7,433 bases of DNA from Chloroflexota bacterium (GCA_016875645.1 VGPE01000139.1:1-7433); one strand, 5' to 3'; positions 1 through 7,333 are shown, numbered from the stretch's first letter. Notes: generated by a model not told the origin, from the sequence alone. Numbers and translations are program-made.

Positions 1-529
1 GCACGATCGGCGCGGCGGGCGCGGGATTGAGCAGGGTCACGGCGCCGCGCGCGCGGGCGGCGGCGAACGCCGCCGCGGTCGCCGCCTGGGGGATCTCGAA
101 CTGGCCGACGACGACATCGGCCGCAGCCGCCGCCCGCACGGACGCGCCGGCGTGCTCCGGCGTCACCTGGTCGTTCGCGCCGCCCACGACGATGATCCGG
201 TTCGTGCCGTCCGGCTCGACCCAGATCGGGGCCACGCCGCTGGAGCCCGGCACGCGCATCACCCCGCCCGCGTCCACGCCACGGCGGGCGAAGTTCTCGA
301 GCGTCATCGTCGCGTAGAGGTCGTCACCGAGCGCCCCGACGAACGCGACGTCCGCCCCGAGCAAGCGCGCCATCACCGCCTGGTTCGCGCCCTTGCCGCC
401 GAATCCCGAGACGAACCGCTCGCCCATCACGGTCTCGCCCGGGCCCGGTGCCCGCTGGGCGTACGCGATCAGGTCGATGTTCATGCTCCCGATGACGACG
501 ACCGACGGCCGGCCCACTCCCGTTGGCAC
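1..529 (-). CDS. rbsK: Ribokinase / PfkB-family sugar or nucleoside kinase, C-terminus beyond window
   Basis: This is a PfkB/ribokinase-family kinase, which transfers phosphate from ATP to the 5'-hydroxyl of ribose or of a nucleoside. About 176 residues are present; the family is usually near 300, so the C-terminal half with the catalytic Asp and ATP site lies left of the window. Visible motifs are GSMNIDLI (residues 14-21), GGKGANQAV (44-52), an EPDGTNRII strand, a GGAND segment, QFEIP and NPAPA. N17, D19, G45, K46 and N49 align with ribose-contacting residues of E. coli RbsK (from memory of that family). I chose the GTG start at 529 because GGGAGGGA (533-540) lies just upstream and the residues after it run directly into the first beta strand. 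The gene is divergent from the LacI regulator, a typical regulator-target arrangement. Next to a Qng1 gene it could be a queuosine kinase, but a plain ribokinase is equally compatible with the visible residues. Confidence 0.9.
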   Translation of the reverse strand, partial: MPTGVGRPSVVVIGSMNIDLIAYAQRAPGPGETVMGERFVSGFGGKGANQAVMARLLGADVAFVGALGDDLYATMTLENFARRGVDAGGVMRVPGSSGVAPIWVEPDGTNRIIVVGGANDQVTPEHAGASVRAAAAADVVVGQFEIPQAATAAAFAAARARGAVTLLNPAPAAPIV

Positions 530-532
530 GAG

Positions 533-540
533 TCCCTCCC
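533..540 (-). promoter_or_regulatory. Ribosome binding site of the kinase gene
   Basis: On the minus strand GGGAGGGA precedes the GTG at 529 by three bases (five from the GGGAGG core). It supports GTG 529 over the internal GTG four codons later. Confidence 0.6.
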
Positions 541-596
541 AGCGCGTGGCCGGCCACCCCCGGACGCCGTGTCGGCGCCGACCGCCGCAGTCCATC

Positions 597-626
597 TTGA
601 CCGATTGTGCCCCGACGGCGTAGCGT
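597..626 (+). promoter_or_regulatory. Candidate promoter for the LacI regulator and qng1
   Basis: TTGACC (597-602) and TAGCGT (621-626) are separated by 18 bp, resembling a housekeeping -35/-10 pair. Transcription would start near 632-636, about 30 bp before the GTG at 667. The -10 match is only partial, so this is a pattern-based guess. Confidence 0.35.
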
Positions 627-633
627 CCTGCAA
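604..633 (-). promoter_or_regulatory. Candidate divergent promoter for the kinase gene
   Basis: On the minus strand TTGCAG (633-628) and CACAAT (609-604) are spaced by 18 bp. The elements are interleaved with the plus-strand candidate, so the two promoters would compete and one bound repressor could block both. Both hexamers are imperfect. Confidence 0.3.
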
Positions 634-647
634 TCGTTGTCAGCAAC
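629..647. promoter_or_regulatory. Possible LacI-family operator dyad
   Basis: Two overlapping dyads sit where plus-strand transcription would begin. CAA-TCG-TTG (631-639) lies inside a longer imperfect palindrome with TG and CA ends (629-642). GTTG-TCAG-CAAC (636-647) is the second. LacI-family sites are usually palindromes around a central CG, and the CG at 636 (c635 g636) fits the first dyad. The position between divergent genes suits an autoregulated operator. No second copy was found elsewhere in the window by eye. Confidence 0.35.
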
Positions 648-656
648 CGCTGCGAC

Positions 657-662
657 AGGAGG
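657..662 (+). promoter_or_regulatory. Ribosome binding site deciding the LacI start
   Basis: AGGAGG (followed by another G) lies four bases before the GTG at 667. It favours that start over the in-frame GTG at 607, which has no such site and would fall within the candidate -10/-35 region. Confidence 0.7.
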
Positions 663-666
663 GCTG

Positions 667-1714
<1,048 letters not shown>

Positions 1715-1722
<8 letters not shown>

Positions 1723-2710
1723 GAGTCCCTTCTGGTCGACCCCGGTCCTGGCGTCGGTCCGGCCGGTCGTCGACGCGTCGACCCATGTCCGGACACACCC
1801 GGACGCGGTCCGGGCCGTCGCCGGTTGGCTCGCCTACGAGGAGTTCGGGCTCCCTGACGGGATGCTCCAGTTCGAGCTGCCGCGGGACCCGGATCTCCTG
1901 GTCGACACGACGATGCTCGTCTCGCTCCTGAACTTCGCCTTCACGGACTTCGACACGAGCGTGAAGTACGAGGCCGACTACCAGGGGAAGCGCCACTCGG
2001 ACAGCGAGGCGATGTTCGCGAACATCCACGAGGCGATCGTGACCGGACAGCCGGTCCTCGACGGCGCCTGGATGGCCGAGCTGACCGTCGCCGACCTCGA
2101 GAAGCTCTTCCGAGGCTCGATCCGGATGCCGATGCTCGAGGAACGGGCAGCGATCCTCAACGAGGCCGGCCGGACGCTCGTGGGACGCTACGACGGGCGG
2201 TTCCACAACTGGTACCGCGACTGCGCCCCACGGATGTACGCCGGCGGCGACGGCCTGCTGGAGCGCCTCGTCACCGAGTTCCCGCGCTTCAACGACGTCT
2301 CGATGTACCACGGCAGGGACGTCCGCCTGTTCAAGCTCGCCCAACTGAGCCTCTGGAGCCTTCACGCCGTCCTCGCCCCGTTCGGAACGTTCCGGGTGGA
2401 GGACCTCTCGGACATGACGGCCTTCGCCGACTACATCGTCCCGGTGGCGCTCCGGCTCATGGGCATGACCTCGTACACCCCGGAGCTGGAAGCCCGGATC
2501 AACGCCGGCGACGAGATCGGCCGCGACTCCGACGAAGAGATCGAGATCCGCGCCCACACCCTCTACGCGACCGCCCTCCTGACCGAGGAGATCAACCGGA
2601 TCCGGCCGGCGGGGATGGCCCTCGTCATCCCCCAGGTCGACTACCGGTTCTGGCGGCCGTTCCATGCGACCGTCTGGCCCCATCACCTCACCAGGACGGT
2701 GATGTATTGA
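1715..2710 (+). CDS. qng1: Queuosine 5'-phosphate N-glycosidase (Qng1/DUF2419 queuosine salvage protein)
   Basis: A 331-residue cytoplasmic member of the DUF2419 family, known from human QNG1 (C9orf64) and Sphaerobacter thermophilus Qng1. The family hydrolyses queuosine 5'-monophosphate to queuine and ribose 5-phosphate. I recognise it by colinear similarity to the human protein: NFAF (73-76), KYEADYQGKRHSD (84-96), the DLEKLFRG and MPMLEERAAILNEAG stretch (128-152), FPRFNDVSMYHGRDVRLFKLAQ (189-210), MTAFADY (234-240), EIEIRA (275-280), DYRFW (309-313) and a C-terminal ...TVMY resembling the eukaryotic ...CIYY end. All blocks are in order and the protein is near full family length, so it looks intact. 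The ATG at 1715 lies within the end of the LacI gene (8 nt overlap) and has no strong ribosome binding site, which suggests translational coupling. The family is common in eukaryotes and sporadic in bacteria, so transfer is possible. Its neighbours supply a kinase for the substrate and an importer. Confidence 0.93.
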
Positions 2711-2867
2711 TCGCCATGACGCGGGTGGTCGCACTCGGACCACCTGGCCGGTCGGGACCGGAGGGAGGTGAGGCCGCGGGCTGATCGATGGAGGCGCTCC
2801 GTCTAAGCGCGTCCCGCGGGCCGAGGAGGCGCCCGCCGGGTACTTCAGGGAGGGATCCGCAACAGAC
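2711..2867 (+). other. Structured intergenic leader between qng1 and the S-component gene
   Basis: This 157 bp gap is unusually rich in inverted repeats. GGTGGTC (2724-2730) pairs perfectly with GACCACC (2738-2744) around a 7-nt loop. CCGGT (2748-2752) pairs with ACCGG (2757-2761) around a 4-nt loop. GGCCGCGGG (2772-2780) pairs with CCCGCGGGCC (2813-2822) with one bulged G, and this stem encloses GCGCT (2794-2798) and AGCGC (2806-2810) with a 7-nt loop. It could be an attenuator, a terminator for qng1, or a ligand-sensing leader. I compared it with the preQ1, TPP and purine riboswitch cores I remember and found no match. GC-rich DNA forms hairpins easily, so function is uncertain. Confidence 0.4.
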
Positions 2868-2871
2868 ATGA
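2788..2871 (+). CDS. Possible short upstream ORF (27 codons), speculative
   Basis: An ATG at 2788 opens a 27-residue, arginine- and proline-rich frame ending in TGA at 2869-2871. The stop overlaps the S-component ATG (2868) in an ATGA arrangement typical of translationally coupled genes. Against it, the only strong ribosome-binding-like sequence upstream (GGAGGGAGG, 2760-2768) is 19 bases away. An open frame this short is also expected by chance in GC-rich DNA. If real it would be a leader peptide rather than an enzyme. Confidence 0.15.
   Translation: MEALRLSASRGPRRRPPGTSGRDPQQT
2847..2854 (+). promoter_or_regulatory. Ribosome binding site of the S-component gene, long spacing
   Basis: AGGGAGGG ends 13 bases before ATG 2868, longer than the usual 5-10. 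The next in-frame Met (2889) would be much farther away, so 2868 is kept as the start. Confidence 0.5.
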
Positions 2872-3569
2872 CAGCGACGACTTCGTCCATGGGGTCCGGT
2901 TCGAACCGGATCCCGCTCACGTTGGTGGTCACCCTCGTGCCGGTGGCCGCCGCCCTCAACATCGTCGGCGGCACCATCAACGGCGCACTGAAGCTGCCGA
3001 CATTCCTCGACATGATCGGGACCTGTGTCGCGGCGATCCTGCTCGGCCCGTGGTGGGGCGCCCTCGTCGGCGTCATCACGAACGTCGGTGGCTCCGTCAT
3101 CAACGGCCCGATCGGCATCCCGTTCGCCCTCGCGAACGTGGCCGGCGCTCTCGTCTGGGGCTACGGTGTCCGGTCGTTGGGCCTCGGCGGCTCGACGATC
3201 AAGTACTTCGGCCTGAACGTCCTCGTGGCGCTCGCGGTCTCGGCCGTCGCGGCGCCGATCGTCATCTTCGTGTTCGGCGGCGCGACGGGCCACTCGTCCG
3301 ACGCGATCACCGCGGCGTTCGCCCAGGCCGGCCAGAATCTGATCACCGCGGTCTTCGCCTCGAATGTGATCGTGTCGCTCGCCGACAAGATCATCTCGGG
3401 CTACGTGGGGCTGGCGATCATCCAGGCCCTGCCCTCCAACCTCACGTCGGGGGTGACGCTGCCGCAGCAGCAGGGCATGTCGAAGGTGCTGGTCTCGGTC
3501 ATCGGGATCGTCATCGGCGTCGCCTTCCTGCTCGTGTACATGCTCATCCTGGCGCCGAAGCCCGCCTGA
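2868..3569 (+). CDS. ECF transporter substrate-binding S component
   Basis: A 233-residue, very hydrophobic protein with about six membrane segments (roughly 15-36, 47-63, 65-80, 83-104, 112-136 and 207-228, with further hydrophobic stretches at 155-190). The N-terminal pattern, ALKLPTFLDMIGT (40-52) followed by AAILLGPWWGALVGVITN (55-72), is typical of ECF-transporter S components, which capture a vitamin or similar micronutrient in the membrane. The EcfA1-EcfA2-EcfT module lies just downstream, so this is probably a dedicated (group I) importer. The substrate cannot be read from sequence. ECF systems for queuosine/queuine precursors (the QueT type) are known in Firmicutes, and the Qng1 neighbour makes queuosine, queuine or another nucleoside the leading guess. 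The sequence does not look like classical QueT itself. It is followed after 16 bp by a small membrane protein. Confidence 0.85.
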   Translation: MTATTSSMGSGSNRIPLTLVVTLVPVAAALNIVGGTINGALKLPTFLDMIGTCVAAILLGPWWGALVGVITNVGGSVINGPIGIPFALANVAGALVWGYGVRSLGLGGSTIKYFGLNVLVALAVSAVAAPIVIFVFGGATGHSSDAITAAFAQAGQNLITAVFASNVIVSLADKIISGYVGLAIIQALPSNLTSGVTLPQQQGMSKVLVSVIGIVIGVAFLLVYMLILAPKPA

Positions 3570-3585
3570 CCGAGGAGCGAACAAG

Positions 3586-3804
3586 ATGAACGACACCAGC
3601 GGCCGGAGCGTCGGACCCCGCGAGGGGCTCGGCGCCGGGATCATCGCCCTGGGCATCCTCGCCGCGGTCCTGCCCGGCGTGGTCGACCAGCTGCCCTCTG
3701 TCGCGGGCGGCGGCAGCGCGGCGTTCGTGCTCTACGGCATGAACGTCCTGATCGGCCTGTTCGTGATCGCCGCCGGCGTCCTGTCCTTCTTCATCAAGGA
3801 CTGA
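3586..3804 (+). CDS. Small two-helix membrane protein within the ECF operon
   Basis: A 72-residue protein I do not recognise. It has a polar N-terminus, then two hydrophobic segments at about 16-33 and 46-69, joined by a Gly/Ser-rich turn (PSVAGGGSAA), and it ends in FFIKD. The ATG at 3586 has AGGAG (3573-3577) eight bases upstream, and only 16 bp separate it from the S-component stop, so it is very likely translated and co-transcribed. Its placement between the S component and the ATPases suggests an accessory subunit of the importer, by analogy with small membrane proteins of cobalt/nickel ECF systems (CbiN type), although no sequence similarity to those is evident. Chance reading is unlikely given the site, spacing and membrane-protein composition. 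Confidence 0.65.
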   Translation: MNDTSGRSVGPREGLGAGIIALGILAAVLPGVVDQLPSVAGGGSAAFVLYGMNVLIGLFVIAAGVLSFFIKD

Positions 3805-3833
3805 CCGCCGGCACCTGTCCACGAACCATCCAT

Positions 3834-3869
3834 CGTCCCGCCGGGTCGGCCCACCGACCCGGCGGGACG
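3834..3869 (+). terminator. Perfect 16 bp stem-loop between the S-component pair and ecfA1
   Basis: CGTCCCGCCGGGTCGG (3834-3849) is exactly complementary to CCGACCCGGCGGGACG (3854-3869) around a CCCA loop. A T-tract does not follow, so it is not a textbook intrinsic terminator. It could be a partial (read-through) terminator or an mRNA-stabilising hairpin that sets the ratio of S component to ATPases and EcfT. It is the strongest inverted repeat seen in the window. Confidence 0.65.
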
Positions 3870-3899
3870 GCGTCCTGCGCTTCCGAACCTGAGGATCCG

Positions 3900-4757
3900 A
3901 TGACCGACGAGCCCATCATCAGCATCACCAAGCTCGAGTTCACGTACACCCACGGGACGCGGCCGGCCCTCGCCGGGGTCAGCCTGCAGATCGGCCGCGG
4001 CGAGTACGTCGGGATCGTGGGGCTCAACGGTGCCGGGAAGACCACCCTCGGGCTGTGCCTGAACGGGATCATCCCGCACATGCTCATGGGCCAGGGTTCG
4101 GGGGCCGTCCGGATCGACGGCCGTGACCCCTGGACGACGCCCGTCCGAGAGATGGCCCGGACGGTGGGCATGGTCTTCGACAACCCCGAGTTCCAGATGA
4201 GTCAGGTCACCGCCGGCGAGGAGGTCGCACTCGGCCTCGAGAACGTCGGCCTTCCCTACGAGGAGATGGTCCCCCGCGTCGCCGAGGCCCTCGAACTCGT
4301 CGGGCTCGCCGGCTTCGACGAGCGTTCGCCGATGGCGCTCTCGGGCGGGCAGCAGCAGCGGCTCGCGATCGCCTCGACCCTGGCGATGCGGCCCTCGATC
4401 CTGTTCATGGACGAACCGACGTCCAACCTCGACCCGATCGGGAAGGAGGAGGTCTTCGAGATCGCCCGCCGCCTCAACCGGGAGGCGGGGATGACGATCA
4501 TCGTCGCGGAGCACGAGGTCGAGGTGTTGGCCGAGTATGCCGACCGCATCATCGTGCTCGACGAGGGCCGGATCGCGCTCCAGGGCACGCCGTCCGAGGT
4601 GTTCGGCGAGGTGGAGACGATGGCGCGACTCGGCCTGCGGGTTCCCCAGGTGGCCGAGTTCGCCCACGCCGTCCGAGGCCAGTCCGCTGCCGCCCGACGG
4701 GGTCCGCTGCCCGTGACGCTCGCCGAGGCGGTCGCTTGGGTCGGGGACGGCCAGTGA
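3900..4757 (+). CDS. ecfA1: ECF transporter ATPase, subunit EcfA1, with Asp in the Q-loop
   Basis: A 285-residue ABC ATPase of the ECF/CbiO type, one of two that power the importer from the cytoplasmic face. Walker A is GLNGAGKT (41-48), the signature LSGGQ (147-151) is intact, Walker B is ILFMDE (167-172) with the catalytic Glu, and the switch His is H205 (VAEHEVEVL). The odd point is the Q-loop: the usual VFQNP reads VFDNPEFQ, with D94 in place of Gln (codon GAC at 4179). The C-terminal 60 residues after the nucleotide-binding core form the extension usual in EcfA proteins. ATG 3900 is preceded by AGGA four bases upstream, and by the strong hairpin 30 bp before it. The 3' end overlaps ecfA2 by four bases (GTGA), indicating coupled translation. 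Confidence 0.95.
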   Translation: MTDEPIISITKLEFTYTHGTRPALAGVSLQIGRGEYVGIVGLNGAGKTTLGLCLNGIIPHMLMGQGSGAVRIDGRDPWTTPVREMARTVGMVFDNPEFQMSQVTAGEEVALGLENVGLPYEEMVPRVAEALELVGLAGFDERSPMALSGGQQQRLAIASTLAMRPSILFMDEPTSNLDPIGKEEVFEIARRLNREAGMTIIVAEHEVEVLAEYADRIIVLDEGRIALQGTPSEVFGEVETMARLGLRVPQVAEFAHAVRGQSAAARRGPLPVTLAEAVAWVGDGQ

Positions 4758-5605
4758 GCGCCGTCGTCGGGATCGACCGGGCGCGTTACGTCTACCCCCG
4801 AGGCGGTGTCGTCGCGCTCGAGGAGATCACGGTCGAGATCCCCGAGGGCCAGAGCCTCGGGGTCGTCGGCCAGAACGGCTCCGGCAAGACGACGCTCACG
4901 AAGCTGATGAACGGGCTCCTCAAGCCCAACTCCGGTCGCGTCCTCGTGGATGGCCGCGATACCGCGAAGGCGAGTGTCCAGGAGTTGGCAGGGGACGTCG
5001 GGTACGTGTTCCAGAACCCGAATCACCAGCTGTTCGCGCCGACCGTCGCCGATGAGCTGGCGTTCGGGCCGCGGAACATCGGGGTGCCCGAGGCGGAGAT
5101 CCCCGAGCGGGTCGCCGAGGCCGTCGAGTTCTTCGGACTCGCCGACATCCTGGCGCTCCACCCGTACCGGATCAGTTTCCCGCTCCGCAAGCTCGTGGGC
5201 ATCGCCTCGATCTTCACGATGCGCCCGCGGGTGTTCATCCTCGACGAGCCGACGACCGGGCAGGATCACCGGACGACGAGCACGATCAACCGCCTCATCC
5301 GGCGCCTGCGAGACCGCGGCTCGACGGTGGTTTGCGTGGCCCACGACATGCCGCTCCTCGCGGACGTCAGCGAGCGGCTCATCGTCATGTGGAACGGACG
5401 ACTCATCGCCGATGGGACCCCGCGCGAGGTGTTCGCGGACCGGGCCGCGATGGAGCGGACGCACCTCGCACCGCCCCAGATCACGCAGCTCTCGCTCGCG
5501 CTGCCCGGCCGGACCGGGCGTCCGGCGGCCCTGGCGGTGGGCGAGCTTGTCGGGGAGTTCGGGGGCGCCGTGGGATCCGCGGGCACCGGCAGCGGGGAGG
5601 CCTGA
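4754..5605 (+). CDS. ecfA2: ECF transporter ATPase, subunit EcfA2, with degenerate ABC signature
   Basis: A 283-residue partner ATPase. Walker A is GQNGSGKT (39-46), the Q-loop VFQNPNHQLF has the normal Gln (Q87), Walker B is VFILDE (160-165) and the switch His is H197 (VAHDMPLL). The signature is not recognisable: at the LSGGQ position it reads ISFPL (140-144), followed by RKLVGIAS, while the flanking IAS and DEPT spacing is kept. The frame and neighbouring motifs are intact, so this is a substitution and not a frameshift. I chose GTG 4754 because it overlaps the ecfA1 stop as GTGA and gives the family N-terminus. An in-frame TTG at 4736 is less likely. EcfT follows after 3 bp. The C-terminal 50 residues are Gly/Ala-rich and poorly conserved in appearance. 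Confidence 0.93.
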   Translation: MSAVVGIDRARYVYPRGGVVALEEITVEIPEGQSLGVVGQNGSGKTTLTKLMNGLLKPNSGRVLVDGRDTAKASVQELAGDVGYVFQNPNHQLFAPTVADELAFGPRNIGVPEAEIPERVAEAVEFFGLADILALHPYRISFPLRKLVGIASIFTMRPRVFILDEPTTGQDHRTTSTINRLIRRLRDRGSTVVCVAHDMPLLADVSERLIVMWNGRLIADGTPREVFADRAAMERTHLAPPQITQLSLALPGRTGRPAALAVGELVGEFGGAVGSAGTGSGEA

Positions 5606-5608
5606 GCG

Positions 5609-6499
5609 ATGCAAATCCAGACCGCGATGCTCCATGTCCGGGGCGCTTCCTGGCTCCACCGGCTGAGCCCGATCGCGAAGCTCGCCTGGCTCGTCGCGAT
5701 CATGTGCTTCGCCTTCGCCTCGTACAACCCGGTGCCGCTGTTCGCCATCGTCCTCGCCGGGCTCGTCATGGCCATGACGGCCGGCCTGCTCACGCCGATC
5801 CTGAAGGTCCTGCTCGTGTTCACTCCGGTGACGGCCTCGATGCTCGTCATCCAGGCCATCGCGCCGGCCGTCTGCTCGGATGACTGCACGCCAGCCACGA
5901 CGATCGGGCCGCTCGTGATCTACCAGGAGGGGATCAGCCACGGCCTCTCGCTCACCTCCAGAGTGCTCTCGATGGAGGTCATCGCGATCCTCGCCCTGAT
6001 CACCACGAACCCCGCCGACCTGTTCTCCGCCTTCGCCCGGCTGCGCGTCCCGTACATGCTCAACTTCATGGTCTCCATGACCCTCCAACTCATCCCCGTC
6101 CTCCAGCGCGAGGTCCAGATCGTCCTCTCGGCCCAGCGATCCCGGGGCATGAAGAGCCACGGCTTCGGCTCGGTGGTGCCCTCGTTCGTGCCGGTCTTCG
6201 CAGGCGCCTTCGAGCGGGTCCAGCAGCTCTCGATCAGCCTCGAATCCCGGGCCTTCGGCTCGAGCGGACAGAAGACGTCGTACCGCCAGGTCCGCTTCGG
6301 TCGGCTCGACCGGGCCGTCGCGATCCTCGGGCTCGCGGTGGGCCTCGCCGGCACCGTCGTCGGGCTCATCTGGTGGAGCGCTGACGCGACGCCGGTCATC
6401 GTCCTGCCCGTGTGGGCGACCGTCGCGATCTTCATCGTCGCCGCCGTGATGTTCGTCGGGATCATCGTGGCCGCGCTCCTCGCGATCGCACGCTCGTAG
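5609..6499 (+). CDS. ecfT: ECF transporter transmembrane component EcfT
   Basis: A 296-residue membrane protein that links the S component to the ATPase pair. Hydrophobic segments lie at about 24-38, 42-60, 66-86, 117-132, 235-255 and 264-293. The cytoplasmic coupling region carries the two Arg motifs expected of EcfT: AQRSRG (175-180) and ESRAFG (212-217), the helices that dock into the ATPases. TTNPADLFSAFARLRVP (132-148) before the coupling helices is also typical of the family. A loop between membrane segments contains two close cysteines (C89 and C93, CSDDC), which could form a disulfide or bind metal if exposed outside. ATG 5609 has GGGGAGG (5594-5600) eight bases upstream and follows ecfA2 by 3 bp. 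Confidence 0.94.
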   Translation: MQIQTAMLHVRGASWLHRLSPIAKLAWLVAIMCFAFASYNPVPLFAIVLAGLVMAMTAGLLTPILKVLLVFTPVTASMLVIQAIAPAVCSDDCTPATTIGPLVIYQEGISHGLSLTSRVLSMEVIAILALITTNPADLFSAFARLRVPYMLNFMVSMTLQLIPVLQREVQIVLSAQRSRGMKSHGFGSVVPSFVPVFAGAFERVQQLSISLESRAFGSSGQKTSYRQVRFGRLDRAVAILGLAVGLAGTVVGLIWWSADATPVIVLPVWATVAIFIVAAVMFVGIIVAALLAIARS

Positions 6500-6516
6500 G
6501 GTCGGGAGGTCCGGCG

Positions 6517-7320
6517 ATGGCGGTCTTCGAAGCCGACGGGCGGCTCCACCACCTCGGGATCCGGGCCGGCGATGTGGGTCGGTACGTCCTCCTGCCCGGC
6601 GACCCCGGTCGCGTCGAGGTCATCGCCCGGCGGTTCGACGATCCGCGGTTCGTCGCGTCCCATCGCGAGTACACGACCTGGACAGGCTCGCTCGATGGGG
6701 TGCCCGTGTCATGCACCTCGACGGGCATCGGCTGTCCCTCGACGGCGATCGCGGTCGAGGAGCTCGCGGCGGCCGGGGCGGACACGTTCATCCGGGTCGG
6801 GACGTCCGGCGCGATGCAGCGGCACCTCCGGACCGGGGACATCGCTGTCGTCTCGGGGGCCATCCGCGACGAGGGCACGAGCCGGCATTACCTGCCGATC
6901 GAGTTCCCGGCAGTCGCCGACATCGATGTCACGGTGGCGCTGCGCGACGGCGCCCGGGCGGCCGGCCACCCGTTCCACGTCGGCGTCGCCCAGAGCAAGG
7001 ACAGCTTCTACGGGCAGCACGAGCCGCAGCGGATGCCGATCGCGGCCGAGCTCGGCCGGCGCTGGGATGCCTGGATGGCCGGCGGGGCGATCTGCTCGGA
7101 GATGGAGGCGGCCACGCTGTTCGTCGTCGCATCCACGCTGCGGGTGCGCGCAGGCGGCGTGATGCTCGTGTTCCAGAACATGGACCACCGACCGCCCACG
7201 GCCGGGGAGCGGGCCGCAGGTGATGTCGAGCGCGTCGTCGACGCGGCGATCCTTGGCCTCCGTCGGCTCATCGCCGACGATCGAGCGCGAGCGGCAGCCG
7301 GCGCAGACGCGTCGCGCTGA
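6517..7320 (+). CDS. udp: Uridine phosphorylase-family nucleoside phosphorylase
   Basis: A 267-residue enzyme of the Udp/DeoD family, which cleaves a nucleoside with phosphate to a free base and ribose 1-phosphate. It follows E. coli Udp closely: LPGDPGRVEVI (26-36), ASHREYTTW (48-55), STGIGCPSTAIAVEEL (68-83), DTFIRVGTSGA (89-99), IEFPAVADID (128-137), DSFYGQHEP (162-170) and SEMEAATLFVVAS (194-206). Phosphate- and ribose-binding residues R32, R50, R93, T96, E195 and E197 are present. The base-recognition loop differs from E. coli, where GQERY supplies Gln and Arg to uracil; here it reads GQHEPQR. That form also occurs, as I recall, in other bacterial Udp proteins, so uridine remains likely but is not proven. 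ATG 6517 has CGGGAGG (6503-6509) seven bases upstream. It follows ecfT by 17 bp and is probably in the same operon. Confidence 0.92.
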   Translation: MAVFEADGRLHHLGIRAGDVGRYVLLPGDPGRVEVIARRFDDPRFVASHREYTTWTGSLDGVPVSCTSTGIGCPSTAIAVEELAAAGADTFIRVGTSGAMQRHLRTGDIAVVSGAIRDEGTSRHYLPIEFPAVADIDVTVALRDGARAAGHPFHVGVAQSKDSFYGQHEPQRMPIAAELGRRWDAWMAGGAICSEMEAATLFVVASTLRVRAGGVMLVFQNMDHRPPTAGERAAGDVERVVDAAILGLRRLIADDRARAAAGADASR

Positions 7321-7333
7321 TGTCGAGCTGATC

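Noticed and set aside
607..666. Upstream in-frame GTG (607) as start of the LacI gene
   Set aside because: It adds 20 non-conserved residues ahead of the helix-turn-helix and has no ribosome binding site. It also falls inside the candidate promoter, while GTG 667 has AGGAGG.
2711..2867. preQ1, TPP or purine riboswitch in the leader
   Set aside because: None of the conserved core sequences I remember for these classes can be placed on the stems, so only an unnamed structured leader is reported.
4736..4753. TTG 4736 as start of ecfA2
   Set aside because: It is possible in frame, but GTG 4754 gives the typical N-terminus and a GTGA overlap with the ecfA1 stop.
5171..5185. Frameshift or sequencing error destroying the EcfA2 signature
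   Set aside because: The frame is open and the residues on both sides (HPYR before; GIAS and ILDEPT after) keep normal spacing to Walker B, so the change is a real substitution.
4256..6160. 634-codon open frame on the minus strand, and a 594-codon one at 1334-3118
   Set aside because: Both are antisense to well-identified genes. Their translations are rich in Arg, Asp, Glu, His and Gly with no recognisable motif, as expected for GC-rich shadow frames.
6412..6516. Longer phosphorylase starting within ecfT
   Set aside because: The extra 35 residues are an Arg/Asp-rich shadow of ecfT. ATG 6517 has a strong ribosome binding site and matches the Udp N-terminus.
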